A stretch of DNA of 64,000 nt from Chitinispirillum alkaliphilum (GTDB lineage: Bacteria > Fibrobacterota > Chitinivibrionia > Chitinivibrionales > Chitinispirillaceae), in assembly GCA_001045525.1 (NCBI GenBank), contig LDWW01000010.1, positions 1 to 64,000 of the forward strand. The letters run 5' to 3'. Shown here piece by piece: positions 50,614 through 59,173 of the stretch. The translations under genes and the position numbers were made by a program. Each line of letters starts with the position of its first letter. Within the stretch, counting starts at the first letter, position 1. The notes beneath the pieces are model-generated. The model was not told the DNA's origin, did not search any database, and was given only the letters and a program-made list of their open reading frames with translations.

Positions 50614-52644
50614 ATGAAATGTGCCATTGTGTCTTTTTCCCTTTTGCTGGGGGTATTTGTCAACTCTCATGCAGGTTCTTCTCCTATCCCTCTCCTGGTT
50701 GGACATGAAATAAGCCTAAATACAGAAGAGGCTCTGGAGCTTTACTGTGAATCAGCAAGAGGAATACGGTATTCTTTTGCGGTATCAAAAGGGGAAAGTT
50801 ATGTAATTGATATGAAATCGGATGAAGTAGATTCCTACCTTGAACTTAGTGTGTCCGGAATGCATTTGAGTGATGATGATGGAGGAGAAGGGTACGATGC
50901 ACGTATCATTTTTGAGGCGGAATCTGATGATAATGCAGTGATTCTGGCACGAACATACGAGCAAAGTGGAATCGGTGCGTTTTCTTTAGGTTTATCAAAA
51001 CTAGCTTCTCCTATCCCTCTCCAGGTTGGACATGAAATAAGCCTAAGTACAGAAGAGGCTCTGGAGCTTTACTGTGAATTAGCAAGAGGAATACGGTATT
51101 CTTTTGCGGTATCACAAGGGGAAAGATATATAATTGATATGAAATCGGATGAAGTAGATTCCTACCTTGAACTTAGTGTGTCCGGAATGCATTTGAGTGA
51201 TGATGATGGGGGGGAAGGGCACGATGCACGCCTCTTTTTTGAGGCGCAATCTGATGATAATGCGGTGATTCTGGCACGAACATATAATTACAGTGGAATC
51301 GGTGCGTTTTCTTTAGGTATATCAAAACTAGCTTCTCCTATCCCTCTCCAGGTTGGACATGAAATAAGCCTAAATACAGAAGAGGCTCTGGAGCTTTACT
51401 GTGAATCAGCAAGAGGAATACGGTATTCTTTTGCGGTATCACAAGGGGAAAGTTATATAATTGATATGAAATCGGATGAAGTAGATTCCTACCTTGAACT
51501 TAGTGTGTCCGGAATGCATTTGAGTGATGATGACGGAGGAGAAGGGCACGATGCACGTATCATTTTTGAGGCGCAATCTGATGATAATGCGGTGATTCTG
51601 GCACGAACATATAATTACAGTGGAATCGGTGCGTTTTCTTTAGGTATATCAAAACTAGCTTCTCCTATCCCCTTCCAGGTTGGACATGAAATAAGCCTAA
51701 GTACAGAAGAGGCTCTGGAGCTTTACTGTGAATCAGTAAGAGGTATACGGTATTCTTTTGCGGTATCACAAGGGGAAAGTTATATAATTGATATGAAATC
51801 GGATGAAGTAGATTCCTACCTTGAACTTGATGTATCCGGAATGCATTTGAGTGATGATGACGGAGGAGAAGGGTACGATGCACGTATCATTTTTGAGGCG
51901 GAATCTGATGATAGTGCAGTGATTCTGGCAAGGACGCATGATCACAACAGTATAGGTGCATTCTCCTTAAGCATAGTATCATTATCCCAGCGCTCTCCAT
52001 CTCCTGTTACCGTAGGAGAAACGGTTTCGGTAAGTACAGCACAAGCCCAAAGCCTCTACTGTCATGCAAGTGGTGGTTTCCCTTATAGCTTTGAAATAAA
52101 AGAAGGTGAAAAGTACATAGTAGAAATGATGTCTGACGAAATCGATTCATATCTTGAAATCGCCTTTCCTGATGGCAAAACGCTGGTTGATGATGACGGA
52201 GGGGATGGTAGAAATGCAAGAGTGGTTTTCACTTCACATATGGATGGTGAGGTTGATGTACTCGCAAGAACTTACAGTCGTTCAGAAATCGGGCCATACA
52301 ATTTAAGAGTATCTCAACCTGAAATTTTAAGACAATATAGAGGAAGACTGAATGAAAGAAGTAAGCGTGAGCTTATTGCTAATCGTTTCTATACCAGACA
52401 TACTTACAGGGGAACTTCAGGTAAAGAGGTGTTAGTAATTCTTGAAAGCGATTGCTACGATACATATCTGGTAGTGTCTGACAGAGACGGTAACTTGCTG
52501 GAGCTAAATGATGATTTCGGCGGAACAACAAACTCACGGGTGACAGTTACAATACCGGATGATAGAAGACTTGTTATTACAAATACACATGCCTTAGATC
52601 AACCTGTTGATGGGGAGTACAAAATCACCATCTATGGGAATTAG
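50614..52644 (+). CDS. secreted tandem PPC-like domain repeat protein
   Basis: 676 aa. Signal peptide about 1-21 (cleavage near SHA-G). Then four nearly identical 109-residue repeats (residues about 23-458), a fifth at about 460-568 that keeps the pattern but diverges, and a sixth, shorter and more diverged. Each repeat has an SYxIDMKSDEVDSYLEL strand, a DDDGGEG turn and an ILARTY then GAFSLG ending, the pattern of bacterial pre-peptidase C-terminal (PPC) domains, which are beta-sandwiches on secreted enzymes. No catalytic domain is present, so a surface or periplasmic binding role is likely. The acidic DDDGG turns suggest calcium binding. Confidence 0.85.
   Translation: MKCAIVSFSLLLGVFVNSHAGSSPIPLLVGHEISLNTEEALELYCESARGIRYSFAVSKGESYVIDMKSDEVDSYLELSVSGMHLSDDDGGEGYDARIIFEAESDDNAVILARTYEQSGIGAFSLGLSKLASPIPLQVGHEISLSTEEALELYCELARGIRYSFAVSQGERYIIDMKSDEVDSYLELSVSGMHLSDDDGGEGHDARLFFEAQSDDNAVILARTYNYSGIGAFSLGISKLASPIPLQVGHEISLNTEEALELYCESARGIRYSFAVSQGESYIIDMKSDEVDSYLELSVSGMHLSDDDGGEGHDARIIFEAQSDDNAVILARTYNYSGIGAFSLGISKLASPIPFQVGHEISLSTEEALELYCESVRGIRYSFAVSQGESYIIDMKSDEVDSYLELDVSGMHLSDDDGGEGYDARIIFEAESDDSAVILARTHDHNSIGAFSLSIVSLSQRSPSPVTVGETVSVSTAQAQSLYCHASGGFPYSFEIKEGEKYIVEMMSDEIDSYLEIAFPDGKTLVDDDGGDGRNARVVFTSHMDGEVDVLARTYSRSEIGPYNLRVSQPEILRQYRGRLNERSKRELIANRFYTRHTYRGTSGKEVLVILESDCYDTYLVVSDRDGNLLELNDDFGGTTNSRVTVTIPDDRRLVITNTHALDQPVDGEYKITIYGN
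50681..51988 (+). repeat. four tandem 327-bp direct repeats
   Basis: Units start at 50681, 51008, 51335 and 51662, always exactly 327 bases (109 codons) apart. Long blocks are identical at the nucleotide level, including silent sites; units 2 and 3 differ at few positions. This points to recent duplication or ongoing gene conversion, and makes copy-number change by slippage or recombination likely. Confidence 0.95.
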
Positions 52645-52684
52645 ACCGTTTTCTAATGAATTTTAAGAAAAGCTGACAACTATC

Positions 52685-52732
52685 AATACTTCACTGCAAA
52701 ATTTGCAAATTGTGGTGGAGTATTTTTGTTTT
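52685..52732 (+). terminator. terminator of the repeat-protein gene
   Basis: AATACTTCAC (52685-52694) pairs with GTGGAGTATT (52715-52724), one T-G pair, then TTTGTTTT. Forty bases after the stop codon. Confidence 0.6.
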
Positions 52733-52969
52733 CTGCCTGTTAGAGAGAAAGAATCTTGCATTATGTAAAGGGAAGGGGTAAGGTTTTGATGAAATCAGAA
52801 AAACTATTATCCCCTTTTGGTGATATGGTTTATTTGTCTTTTTTTGCGATACGCATTGGTATAAGTCTTAGTAGAAATAGCACTATTTCCGGAATGTTGG
52901 CTCCGGGGGAATCTGAGGTTGTTTTCCGTTCCGCAAGTTGCATGGGGTGATGTAACGCCTTTTTAGTTG

Positions 52970-53324
52970 CGTCGCATAGCCAATTATAATTTCATGTCAA
53001 GAATAGATGCAACATGCTGCTGGTAAATCGGTATAATGAAGCTAAGGAGTATTCTGCAGATGGTGAGTACCTATTCTGAACGGTAGCAAGTCAGTATTGC
53101 CATAATTTGACATGGTATGTAAAAATGCGCTGATGTGACTCATTACTCCGGTTTACCATGGCCAGGCAAGTAAAAACTACTCCGGGATGGATAATTTGAA
53201 AAAATGGCGGGAGAGACACACCTTACCTCTATTCCAAAGGTGATTATGTGGGGCTACTTGTTTACAGCTCAAATAAATTGAAACCCGGAAAATTTATTTT
53301 TTTAAAAAAATTACCTGATATCTG
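52970..53324 (+). pseudogene. frameshifted remnant of an unknown gene
   Basis: Protein-like segments follow one another in different forward frames: RYNEAKEYSADGEYLF near 53030-53076, NGSKSVLP near 53078-53101, NLTWYVK near 53104-53125, ADVTHYSGLPWPGK near 53132-53173, MDNLKKWRERHT near 53188-53223, and TPYLYSKGDYVGLLVYSSN then KLKPGKF near 53218-53303, ending in TGA near 53324. Several single-base shifts separate them. The family is not recognised. The rest of the 850-base gap (52645-53495) holds the preceding terminator, a 64-codon open frame at 52756 without support, and a very AT-rich stretch near 53300-53360. Confidence 0.4.
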
Positions 53325-53435
53325 ATAATGTTTTATATATTATATACTTTTAGTAAAACGGGATGATCATATCTTTTCTCGGTTGTTGTTTTAGGAGTAA
53401 ACTAAAATCAAACAAAATCACCATGTAAAAAATAC

Positions 53436-53457
53436 AGGTGAGAACCAGGTGAGAACC
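53436..53457 (+). repeat. tandem pair of an 11-bp repeat
   Basis: AGGTGAGAACC occurs twice head to tail at 53436-53446 and 53447-53457, about 40 bases before the DUF3592-like gene. It may be a protein-binding site or a simple duplication. Confidence 0.6.
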
Positions 53458-53495
53458 TGAAAGAAATAAGAGAGAATTAATTCAAGGGAGTCGAT

Positions 53496-54194
53496 ATGAA
53501 AAAGGTACATTTAGTTCTCGCCTTGTTTTTCCTTATCGGTGTGGGTTTACTGATTGGTGCTGGATTTACTTTAAAAAAAAGTCTTGAGTTGCTTAACAGA
53601 GGCATTGAAACCACAGGGACAGTTATACAATACCGCCAGTCTGTGGATGAGGACGGAAGGTACAGCTACTACCCAATCGTTTCCTTTGTTACTTCTGATG
53701 GTGATACCATAATCCATTCCTCCTCAGTTGGCAGTAGCCAGAGACCTCATGTAATCGGAGGAGCTGTACCTGTTCGTTACCATGCAAACAATCCCCAAAA
53801 TGCAATCATTGACTCCTTTTCGGGTTTGTGGGCAGGTCCTTTGGCACTTGGAATTTCTGGTTTTTTAACCATGTTTCCCTGGCCTGTATATGCGGTGGTT
53901 CTTAAGAAAAAAAAGGAAAAAAGGGAGTGGCTTAAGCTGTATGGAGAGAGGTTGAATGCCAAGATTCAACGAGTAGGTCTCGACACATCCACTAGATTTA
54001 ATGAGCAGCACCCTTTCAGGATTTATGCCCAGTGGAATGATCCGCACAGTGGTAAAGTACAAATATTTAAAAGCGAGTCAATCTGGTTTAATCCGGGGGA
54101 TTATATAAAAGGAGAAAATATCGAGGTTCTGGTTGATAAGAACAATCCCCGAAAATATTGGGTCGATATTTCCTTTCTGCCAAAAATCGGTTGA
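53496..54194 (+). CDS. DUF3592-like membrane protein
   Basis: 232 aa. Hydrophobic N-terminal segment (about 5-27), a beta-rich outer domain with TTGTVIQYRQS, YYPIVSFVTSDGD and VPVRYHANNPQNAIID, which is the DUF3592 pattern, a second hydrophobic segment (about 107-135), then a basic KKKKEKREW linker and a further beta-rich domain. Function unknown. AGGGAG lies before ATG 53496. The lemA gene starts 43 bases after its stop, so it may belong to the LemA-M48 envelope unit. Confidence 0.75.
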   Translation: MKKVHLVLALFFLIGVGLLIGAGFTLKKSLELLNRGIETTGTVIQYRQSVDEDGRYSYYPIVSFVTSDGDTIIHSSSVGSSQRPHVIGGAVPVRYHANNPQNAIIDSFSGLWAGPLALGISGFLTMFPWPVYAVVLKKKKEKREWLKLYGERLNAKIQRVGLDTSTRFNEQHPFRIYAQWNDPHSGKVQIFKSESIWFNPGDYIKGENIEVLVDKNNPRKYWVDISFLPKIG

Positions 54195-54237
54195 AAAAAA
54201 TTCACTAATTCTATACTCACAACACACAGGAGTTTTT

Positions 54238-54834
54238 ATGGAAACAATTATTATTAGTATTGTTTTGGTTCTTGTAATTGCTTTAGCTGTAGGATCGGTA
54301 ATTAAAATCTACAATAAGCTGGTAAAACTGCGTAACCGGTACAAAAACAGTTATGCTCAGATCGATGTGCAGCTCAAACGCAGGTATGACCTGATTCCAA
54401 ATCTGGTTGAAATTGCAAAGAAATTTATGGAACACGAAAGGGGAACGCTTGAAGGGGTGACAAAAGCCAGGAATACAGCATATATAGCTTCCACCAAAGC
54501 AGCGAATAACCCCGGAGATCCAGATGCAATGAGAGAGTTGATCCAAGCTGAAAGCGTATTTCGCGGACGTATGGGCGGCTTTTTTGAACGAGCAGAAAAT
54601 TATCCTGCACTCCAGGCAAATACGAATATGATGCACCTCAAGGAAGAGTTGACTTCTACAGAAAATAAGATTGCTTTTGCACGTCAGGCTTTCAATGATG
54701 CAGTGACTCTGTACAATACATCACGTGAACAGTTTCCAAGTGTGGTGTTTGCAAACACGTTCAACTTCGGTGCCGCAATGTTGTTTGAAATCGAGGAAGA
54801 GCAACGTGAGGGCGTCAGGGTGTCTTTTGATTAA
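54238..54834 (+). CDS. lemA: LemA family protein
   Basis: 198 aa from ATG 54238 (CAGGAG upstream); a longer in-frame start inside the preceding gene is rejected. One N-terminal membrane helix (about 2-24), then the LemA helical domain with YAQIDVQLKRRYDLIPNLVE, ENYPALQAN, STENKIAFARQAFNDAV and FPSVVFAN. Function is poorly known; LemA is frequently paired with M48 proteases, as here, where the protease gene begins 21 bases later. Confidence 0.93.
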   Translation: METIIISIVLVLVIALAVGSVIKIYNKLVKLRNRYKNSYAQIDVQLKRRYDLIPNLVEIAKKFMEHERGTLEGVTKARNTAYIASTKAANNPGDPDAMRELIQAESVFRGRMGGFFERAENYPALQANTNMMHLKEELTSTENKIAFARQAFNDAVTLYNTSREQFPSVVFANTFNFGAAMLFEIEEEQREGVRVSFD

Positions 54835-54855
54835 TTTAACCGAAGGAATAGATAA

Positions 54856-56847
54856 ATGTCTCTGACTCTTACAATGGACTTTTTTGGCCACCAGGATGAA
54901 GCGCGAAGAAAGACAACTCTTCTTGTGTGGTATTTTACGGCTGCGGTGCTGATGATTATCGCCGGTATTTACTTCGTGGTTGCTGGTTTAATGGTATACT
55001 ACGAAGCAATAGATTCATTGATCCATCCTCTCCTGCTGCTTTCGACTTCCGCCATTACCCTGTCGGTTATCCTCTCCGGCAGTTTATACAAAATCTCCTC
55101 ACTGCGCAAAGGGGGGGCGGTTGTTGCCAGAATGATGGGTGCAGAGGTGGTGTCTTTGGACACAGAGAACTTTGAGGAACGGAAGTTGATGAATGTAGTG
55201 GAAGAAATGTCCATAGCTTCCGGGTTTCCCATGCCGGAAGTATATGTGATGGATGATTCAGCTATTAATGCTTTTGCTGCAGGCCATTCTCAGGATGATG
55301 CTGTAATCTGTGTTACACGCGGTTGTATGGAGCAGCTTAGCCGTGATGAGCTTCAGGGGGTTGTTGCTCATGAGTTCAGCCATATCATAAATGGTGATGT
55401 GCTGATCAACATCCGCCTTATCGGTGTTTTGCACGGAATTTTAATGATAGGGCTTTTCGGGAAATATCTGTTCACTTCTTCTTACAGCTCTGTAATGTTC
55501 AGTTTACGCACATCATCATACTCTTCTTCTTCATCTGATTCTTCCCGTTTTAATTCACTGAAAAAGAAGAAAGAAGCTTTTGTTACACTATTGGCCGGTC
55601 TGGCAATAATGGCGTTAGGCTATTTTGGTGTTTTTTTTGGAAGTTTGATTAAGGCTGCCATCTCACGCAACAGGGAGTACCTTGCTGATGCTTCTGCGGT
55701 TCAGTTTACCCGCTCTCCTGATGGTATTTCTGGAGCACTGAAAAAAATTGGCGGTGTAAAGGGTAGCTCTGAAATTAAAAGTTTTCATGCTTCGGAGGTA
55801 AGCCACCTTTTCTTTGGAAACGGGATAAAGAGACCTTTCCTTAAGGCAATGGCAACACACCCTCCACTGATTGAAAGAATCAAAAGAATTGAGCCTCAGT
55901 TTAAAGGTTATGGAAATTCTGATTTGGATCAAACAGCACCGTCTGGGGGGGATAGCCTGGGGGTAAATGTAAGTGGGTTTGTTGGATCCGCTCCAGTTAG
56001 AGAATACAATCCCGGGAATATCGTTGAATCAGTTGGACGTCCGACTGCTGATCACCTCTCCTATGCATCAAATTTTCTGAAATCATTGCCCGATGAGATC
56101 CATACCGCCTGTCAGCAAGCTGAAGACGCAATGGCTCTGATCTTCTCTGTGTTGATTTCTGAGCAGGCAGATGTCGCAGAAAAGCAAATGGCTACAATTC
56201 AGCAGGAGGCAGGGGTTGAAGTTTTGAGTAAAGTGGAAACACTTCTCCCTCAGATACAAATGCTGGAGCGTAAATCATACATTCCAGTGTCCGAGCTCGC
56301 TCTTGGTGGTCTTAGGTCTATGACAGAACAGCAATATTCAATGTTTATTTCAGTTATCGGGAAACTTATCGAAGCCGATAACCGTGTTTCCATATTTGAG
56401 CTTGCCCTCAGGCAGATGATAACCCGAAAACTCAGCCATAGATTTGTCACTTTGAAAAGGCCAAAAGTGGCTTATCGCTCGATTCCTTCTGTAAAGAAGC
56501 ATCTCTCACTCCTGATCTCCACGCTCGCCTGGTCGGGTACTGATAATAGCAGTGAGGCCCAGGCTGCATTTGATGCCGGGATCTCTGAGGTACAAGAAGG
56601 TTCACAGTTCTCACTTCAGCCGCAGAACACCCTTGGCACAGAGCAACTGGAGGTAAGCCTCAAAGAGCTGGACAAAGCATCTGCATCGATAAAGAAACAT
56701 ATACTAAAAGCTGCCGTTGCGGTCGTGGCGCATGATGGAAAAATTGGTGTCGATCAGGCTGAGCTTATACGGGCTGTAGCGGAATACCTACATTGTCCCG
56801 TACCGCCCGTTCTGGTTAATGTTGCTGAGACTGCCACAGCCTCCTGA
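54856..56847 (+). CDS. M48-family membrane metalloprotease with TerB-like C-terminal region
   Basis: 663 aa, more than twice the length of HtpX (about 290). Two membrane helices at about 23-48 and 56-80, zinc motif HEFSH (His172, Glu173, His176), two more helices (about 180-205 and 243-270), and the third ligand Glu274 in NREYLADASA. The peptidase core ends near 350. The extra C-terminal 300 residues contain two segments (about 490-540 and 615-650, IGKLIEADNRVSIFELAL and AVVAHDGKIGVDQAELIRAV) that resemble TerB-like acidic helical domains. Likely an envelope quality-control protease working with LemA. Substrates unknown. Confidence 0.9.
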   Translation: MSLTLTMDFFGHQDEARRKTTLLVWYFTAAVLMIIAGIYFVVAGLMVYYEAIDSLIHPLLLLSTSAITLSVILSGSLYKISSLRKGGAVVARMMGAEVVSLDTENFEERKLMNVVEEMSIASGFPMPEVYVMDDSAINAFAAGHSQDDAVICVTRGCMEQLSRDELQGVVAHEFSHIINGDVLINIRLIGVLHGILMIGLFGKYLFTSSYSSVMFSLRTSSYSSSSSDSSRFNSLKKKKEAFVTLLAGLAIMALGYFGVFFGSLIKAAISRNREYLADASAVQFTRSPDGISGALKKIGGVKGSSEIKSFHASEVSHLFFGNGIKRPFLKAMATHPPLIERIKRIEPQFKGYGNSDLDQTAPSGGDSLGVNVSGFVGSAPVREYNPGNIVESVGRPTADHLSYASNFLKSLPDEIHTACQQAEDAMALIFSVLISEQADVAEKQMATIQQEAGVEVLSKVETLLPQIQMLERKSYIPVSELALGGLRSMTEQQYSMFISVIGKLIEADNRVSIFELALRQMITRKLSHRFVTLKRPKVAYRSIPSVKKHLSLLISTLAWSGTDNSSEAQAAFDAGISEVQEGSQFSLQPQNTLGTEQLEVSLKELDKASASIKKHILKAAVAVVAHDGKIGVDQAELIRAVAEYLHCPVPPVLVNVAETATAS

Positions 56848-56858
56848 AGTTTTTAAAA

Positions 56859-56914
56859 CCCCGGTTTCCATTGTAAGAAAAGGTTCTTGGAAAGCCGGGG
56901 GAACCATCTTTTTT
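56859..56914 (+). terminator. terminator after the M48 protease gene
   Basis: CCCCGGTTTCC (56859-56869) pairs with GGAAAGCCGGGG (56889-56900) with one bulged G; a CTTTTTTG run follows a few bases later at 56907-56914. Confidence 0.55.
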
Positions 56915-57071
56915 GCCTCTGTTTTCTGCTTCAAAACGCTAATACTACTCTAAATATTTCAGTATAAAGAAGAGTAATCATTTATCTCACAGGGGGATAG
57001 ATGCTATTTTTATTCTGGTTGTTGGTTTTCATATGTTTTTATTAACAGGTTTAGCTAAACGGAGCAATGTG

Positions 57072-58124
57072 GTGAAAAGAGTACTGGCGGCAATGAGTGG
57101 TGGTGTTGATTCTTCGGTCACAGCAGCACTTTTGAAAGAACAGGGTTATGAAGTCATTGGTGTGACAATGAAATTGCTGGATACAATGGATGTGTGTGAT
57201 GAGAGTCGGTCTTGCTGTGGTTACGATGCCGCGAGGGATGCAAAGGTGGTTGCAGATTCTCTGGGTATCCCGCACTATACGATCAATGCTGTAGAGGCCT
57301 TTAAGGAATGGGTTATTGACGATTTCGTAGGTGAATACACTCGTGGACGTACGCCTAATCCATGTATAAGATGTAACTACTTTTTAAAATTCGATTTTCT
57401 CATGAAGAAGGCACGGGAACTGGGGTGTGAGTTTCTTGCAACCGGGCATTATGCCATTATGGAAAACGGCACTCTTAGAAGGGGGGTTGATCAGGTGAAG
57501 GATCAATCCTACTTTCTATACCCTGTTTTTGCAAATGATCCCTGTAAAATTCTCTTTCCCCTTGGCAGAATGTGTAAAAGCGAGGTACGGGAAATTGCCG
57601 GAAGGTATAATCTCCTTACCGCCCAGAAAAAGGAGAGTCAGGACATATGCTTCATCCCCGATGGGGATTACGCCTCATTTCTGAAAGAGAAAAGGGACAT
57701 GGACGTTGTTCCCGGCTATATAGTTGATCTTGATGGCAACAGGGTAGGAACTCATCAGGGGGTTCAGTTCTATACTGTCGGTCAGCGAAAGGGGCTGGGG
57801 GCTTTGGGATGCAGAATGTATGTAAAAGAGATCAGGGTTAAGGAGAATGAGGTTGTGGTGGCGAGGGATGAACAGCTTTTCTGTGATGCCATTGAGATTG
57901 AGGAATTGTTGAGTCAGGAGGACCAAATCTCGGTTGGTGATCAGTTTCTTGCACAGGTAAGATACAGAAGTAAACCGGTTGGGGCTGTTGTAGAGGATTA
58001 TAGAGACGGAAAAATGGTATTGCGTTTTGATACTCCGGTGAGGGCGGTTGCACCCGGTCAGTCAGCAGTTCTTTACAGAGACGACGTGGTTGTAGCCGGA
58101 GGTCTTATTACAAGGGAAATTTAG
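57072..58124 (+). CDS. mnmA: tRNA-specific 2-thiouridylase
   Basis: 350 aa from GTG 57072, seven bases after GGAG (57061-57064); an in-frame ATG at 57033 would add 13 residues without homology. Thiolates U34 of Lys, Glu and Gln tRNAs using ATP and a persulfide. PP-loop SGGVDSS (9-15), catalytic Cys98 in PNPCIRC and Cys193 in ESQDICF, plus FYTVGQRKGL. The sulfur donor (IscS/TusA or SufS-type) is not linked directly, though sufS and sufE lie 4 kb downstream. Confidence 0.95.
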   Translation: MKRVLAAMSGGVDSSVTAALLKEQGYEVIGVTMKLLDTMDVCDESRSCCGYDAARDAKVVADSLGIPHYTINAVEAFKEWVIDDFVGEYTRGRTPNPCIRCNYFLKFDFLMKKARELGCEFLATGHYAIMENGTLRRGVDQVKDQSYFLYPVFANDPCKILFPLGRMCKSEVREIAGRYNLLTAQKKESQDICFIPDGDYASFLKEKRDMDVVPGYIVDLDGNRVGTHQGVQFYTVGQRKGLGALGCRMYVKEIRVKENEVVVARDEQLFCDAIEIEELLSQEDQISVGDQFLAQVRYRSKPVGAVVEDYRDGKMVLRFDTPVRAVAPGQSAVLYRDDVVVAGGLITREI

Positions 58125-58227
58125 GCTAAATCCTGTTGTCCATGGAACATCTGTTCATTTGTTGCGCAGTAGTTCTCTCTTCAATTTTCTGGTTTTATGA
58201 AAAGATTCTCCACCACCCTGTAGTGTG

Positions 58228-58251
58228 ATGCAGGAATTTTACCTCCTGCAT
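58228..58251. terminator. hairpin between convergent mnmA and fmdB-like genes
   Basis: ATGCAGGA (58228-58235) pairs perfectly with TCCTGCAT (58244-58251) around an eight-base loop. It lies between the 3' ends of two convergent genes; no T-tract is seen, so a terminator role is inferred. Confidence 0.4.
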
Positions 58252-58275
58252 GCTTCTATACTTTAGGCTACCTAC

Positions 58276-58512
58276 TCAGCCCTGTGGGCACCCTCCCTGC
58301 ATTGCCGCAGCACATGATGACATCCCGCTGCATCCCCCCGGACATGGCCCAGAAGGTGAGCTTCCCATGGAAATTGCCCCGATTGCACTCATGAGTTTGT
58401 CGGTTGCTATAGAATTGCAGGCTGGGCATGGGACTTTTTGGTTGAGATCCCCAGTGATCAGCTCTTCATAGGTGTGATTGCACTCAGTGCATCTGTATTC
58501 AAAAATCGGCAT
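58276..58512 (-). CDS. FmdB-type zinc-ribbon protein
   Basis: 78 aa. N-terminal zinc ribbon MPIFEYRCTECNHTYEEL with a second CPAC pair (Cys8, Cys11, Cys29, Cys32), the FmdB putative regulatory family. The last 25 residues are rich in Gly, Ser, Pro and Cys (GPCPGGCSGMSSC), as in many members. Function unknown; the family was named from a formamidase cluster. AGGTAG lies before its ATG. Confidence 0.88.
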   Translation of the reverse strand: MPIFEYRCTECNHTYEELITGDLNQKVPCPACNSIATDKLMSAIGAISMGSSPSGPCPGGCSGMSSCAAAMQGGCPQG

Positions 58513-58723
58513 ACTACCTCCAGATTAAGGTTTTCAAATAAACAGCACTACGATTACAGGAACAAGAAATTTAGTATATGGGTAAATTTGGTTCCACTTA
58601 TACACTGTATTCTGGGTGTAGTGGAATTTATAAATTAATATCAGGACAGGGTATTGGGAATGGTAATTGCTCTTTAAGGTTAGTGCAGTATTTCTTATCT
58701 GTTTTGAGAAAGGAGTGGTTTTT

Positions 58724-59041
58724 ATGTTTCAACCTTGGATAAGTTTATTGGCTGGATTGTGGGCGTTCTTTTCATCGTTTTCCGCTCCACTTCTTGTTCC
58801 GCTTAATTTTATCATAACCGGGTTGGTTTTGGCGGTTATGGGATTTTGGAGAGTTCAGCGGACCTGGCAGGGTGTAGTTAACGGGATATTGGGATTGTGG
58901 CTTGTGTTTTCAGGTTTTGTGCCGGCGCTTCAGACTCAGACCAATCTTCTGACAGTGGGAGTTGCGGCGGTGATAATCGCGGCCTGGCGTATAAGTGAGA
59001 CCAGAGCCCCAAGGCGTCATGCTGTTCGTGGTGCCCGTTAG
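58724..59041 (+). CDS. small membrane protein with SPW-like repeats
   Basis: 105 aa from ATG 58724, eight bases after AAAGGAG. Four hydrophobic segments arranged as two similar halves, each with a W, G and L-rich pattern (PWISLLAGLWAFFSS and VVNGILGLWLVFSGF), as in SPW-repeat proteins. A basic tail follows. Function unknown. It precedes the rhodanese/ergothioneine-like cluster by 130 bases and may not belong to it. Confidence 0.7.
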   Translation: MFQPWISLLAGLWAFFSSFSAPLLVPLNFIITGLVLAVMGFWRVQRTWQGVVNGILGLWLVFSGFVPALQTQTNLLTVGVAAVIIAAWRISETRAPRRHAVRGAR

Positions 59042-59173
59042 GGAGTGGGTGTGTGAGTTGATGTCTTTGTGGAATAGCATATGAAAAGAGAAAGTAAGCG
59101 GGTGTGGTCTGGAGCGGTTTGCTCCAGGCTGCGTCACGCACCTGTATAGATCAATTGTATTTGGAGGAAAGTC

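Noticed and set aside
52756-52950. 64-codon open frame after the repeat-protein terminator
   Set aside because: TTG start without a good Shine-Dalgarno site and no recognisable pattern; could be part of the decayed region but cannot be shown.
54856-56847. Naming the M48 protease htpX
   Set aside because: It is more than twice the HtpX length and is paired with LemA; only the core is shared.
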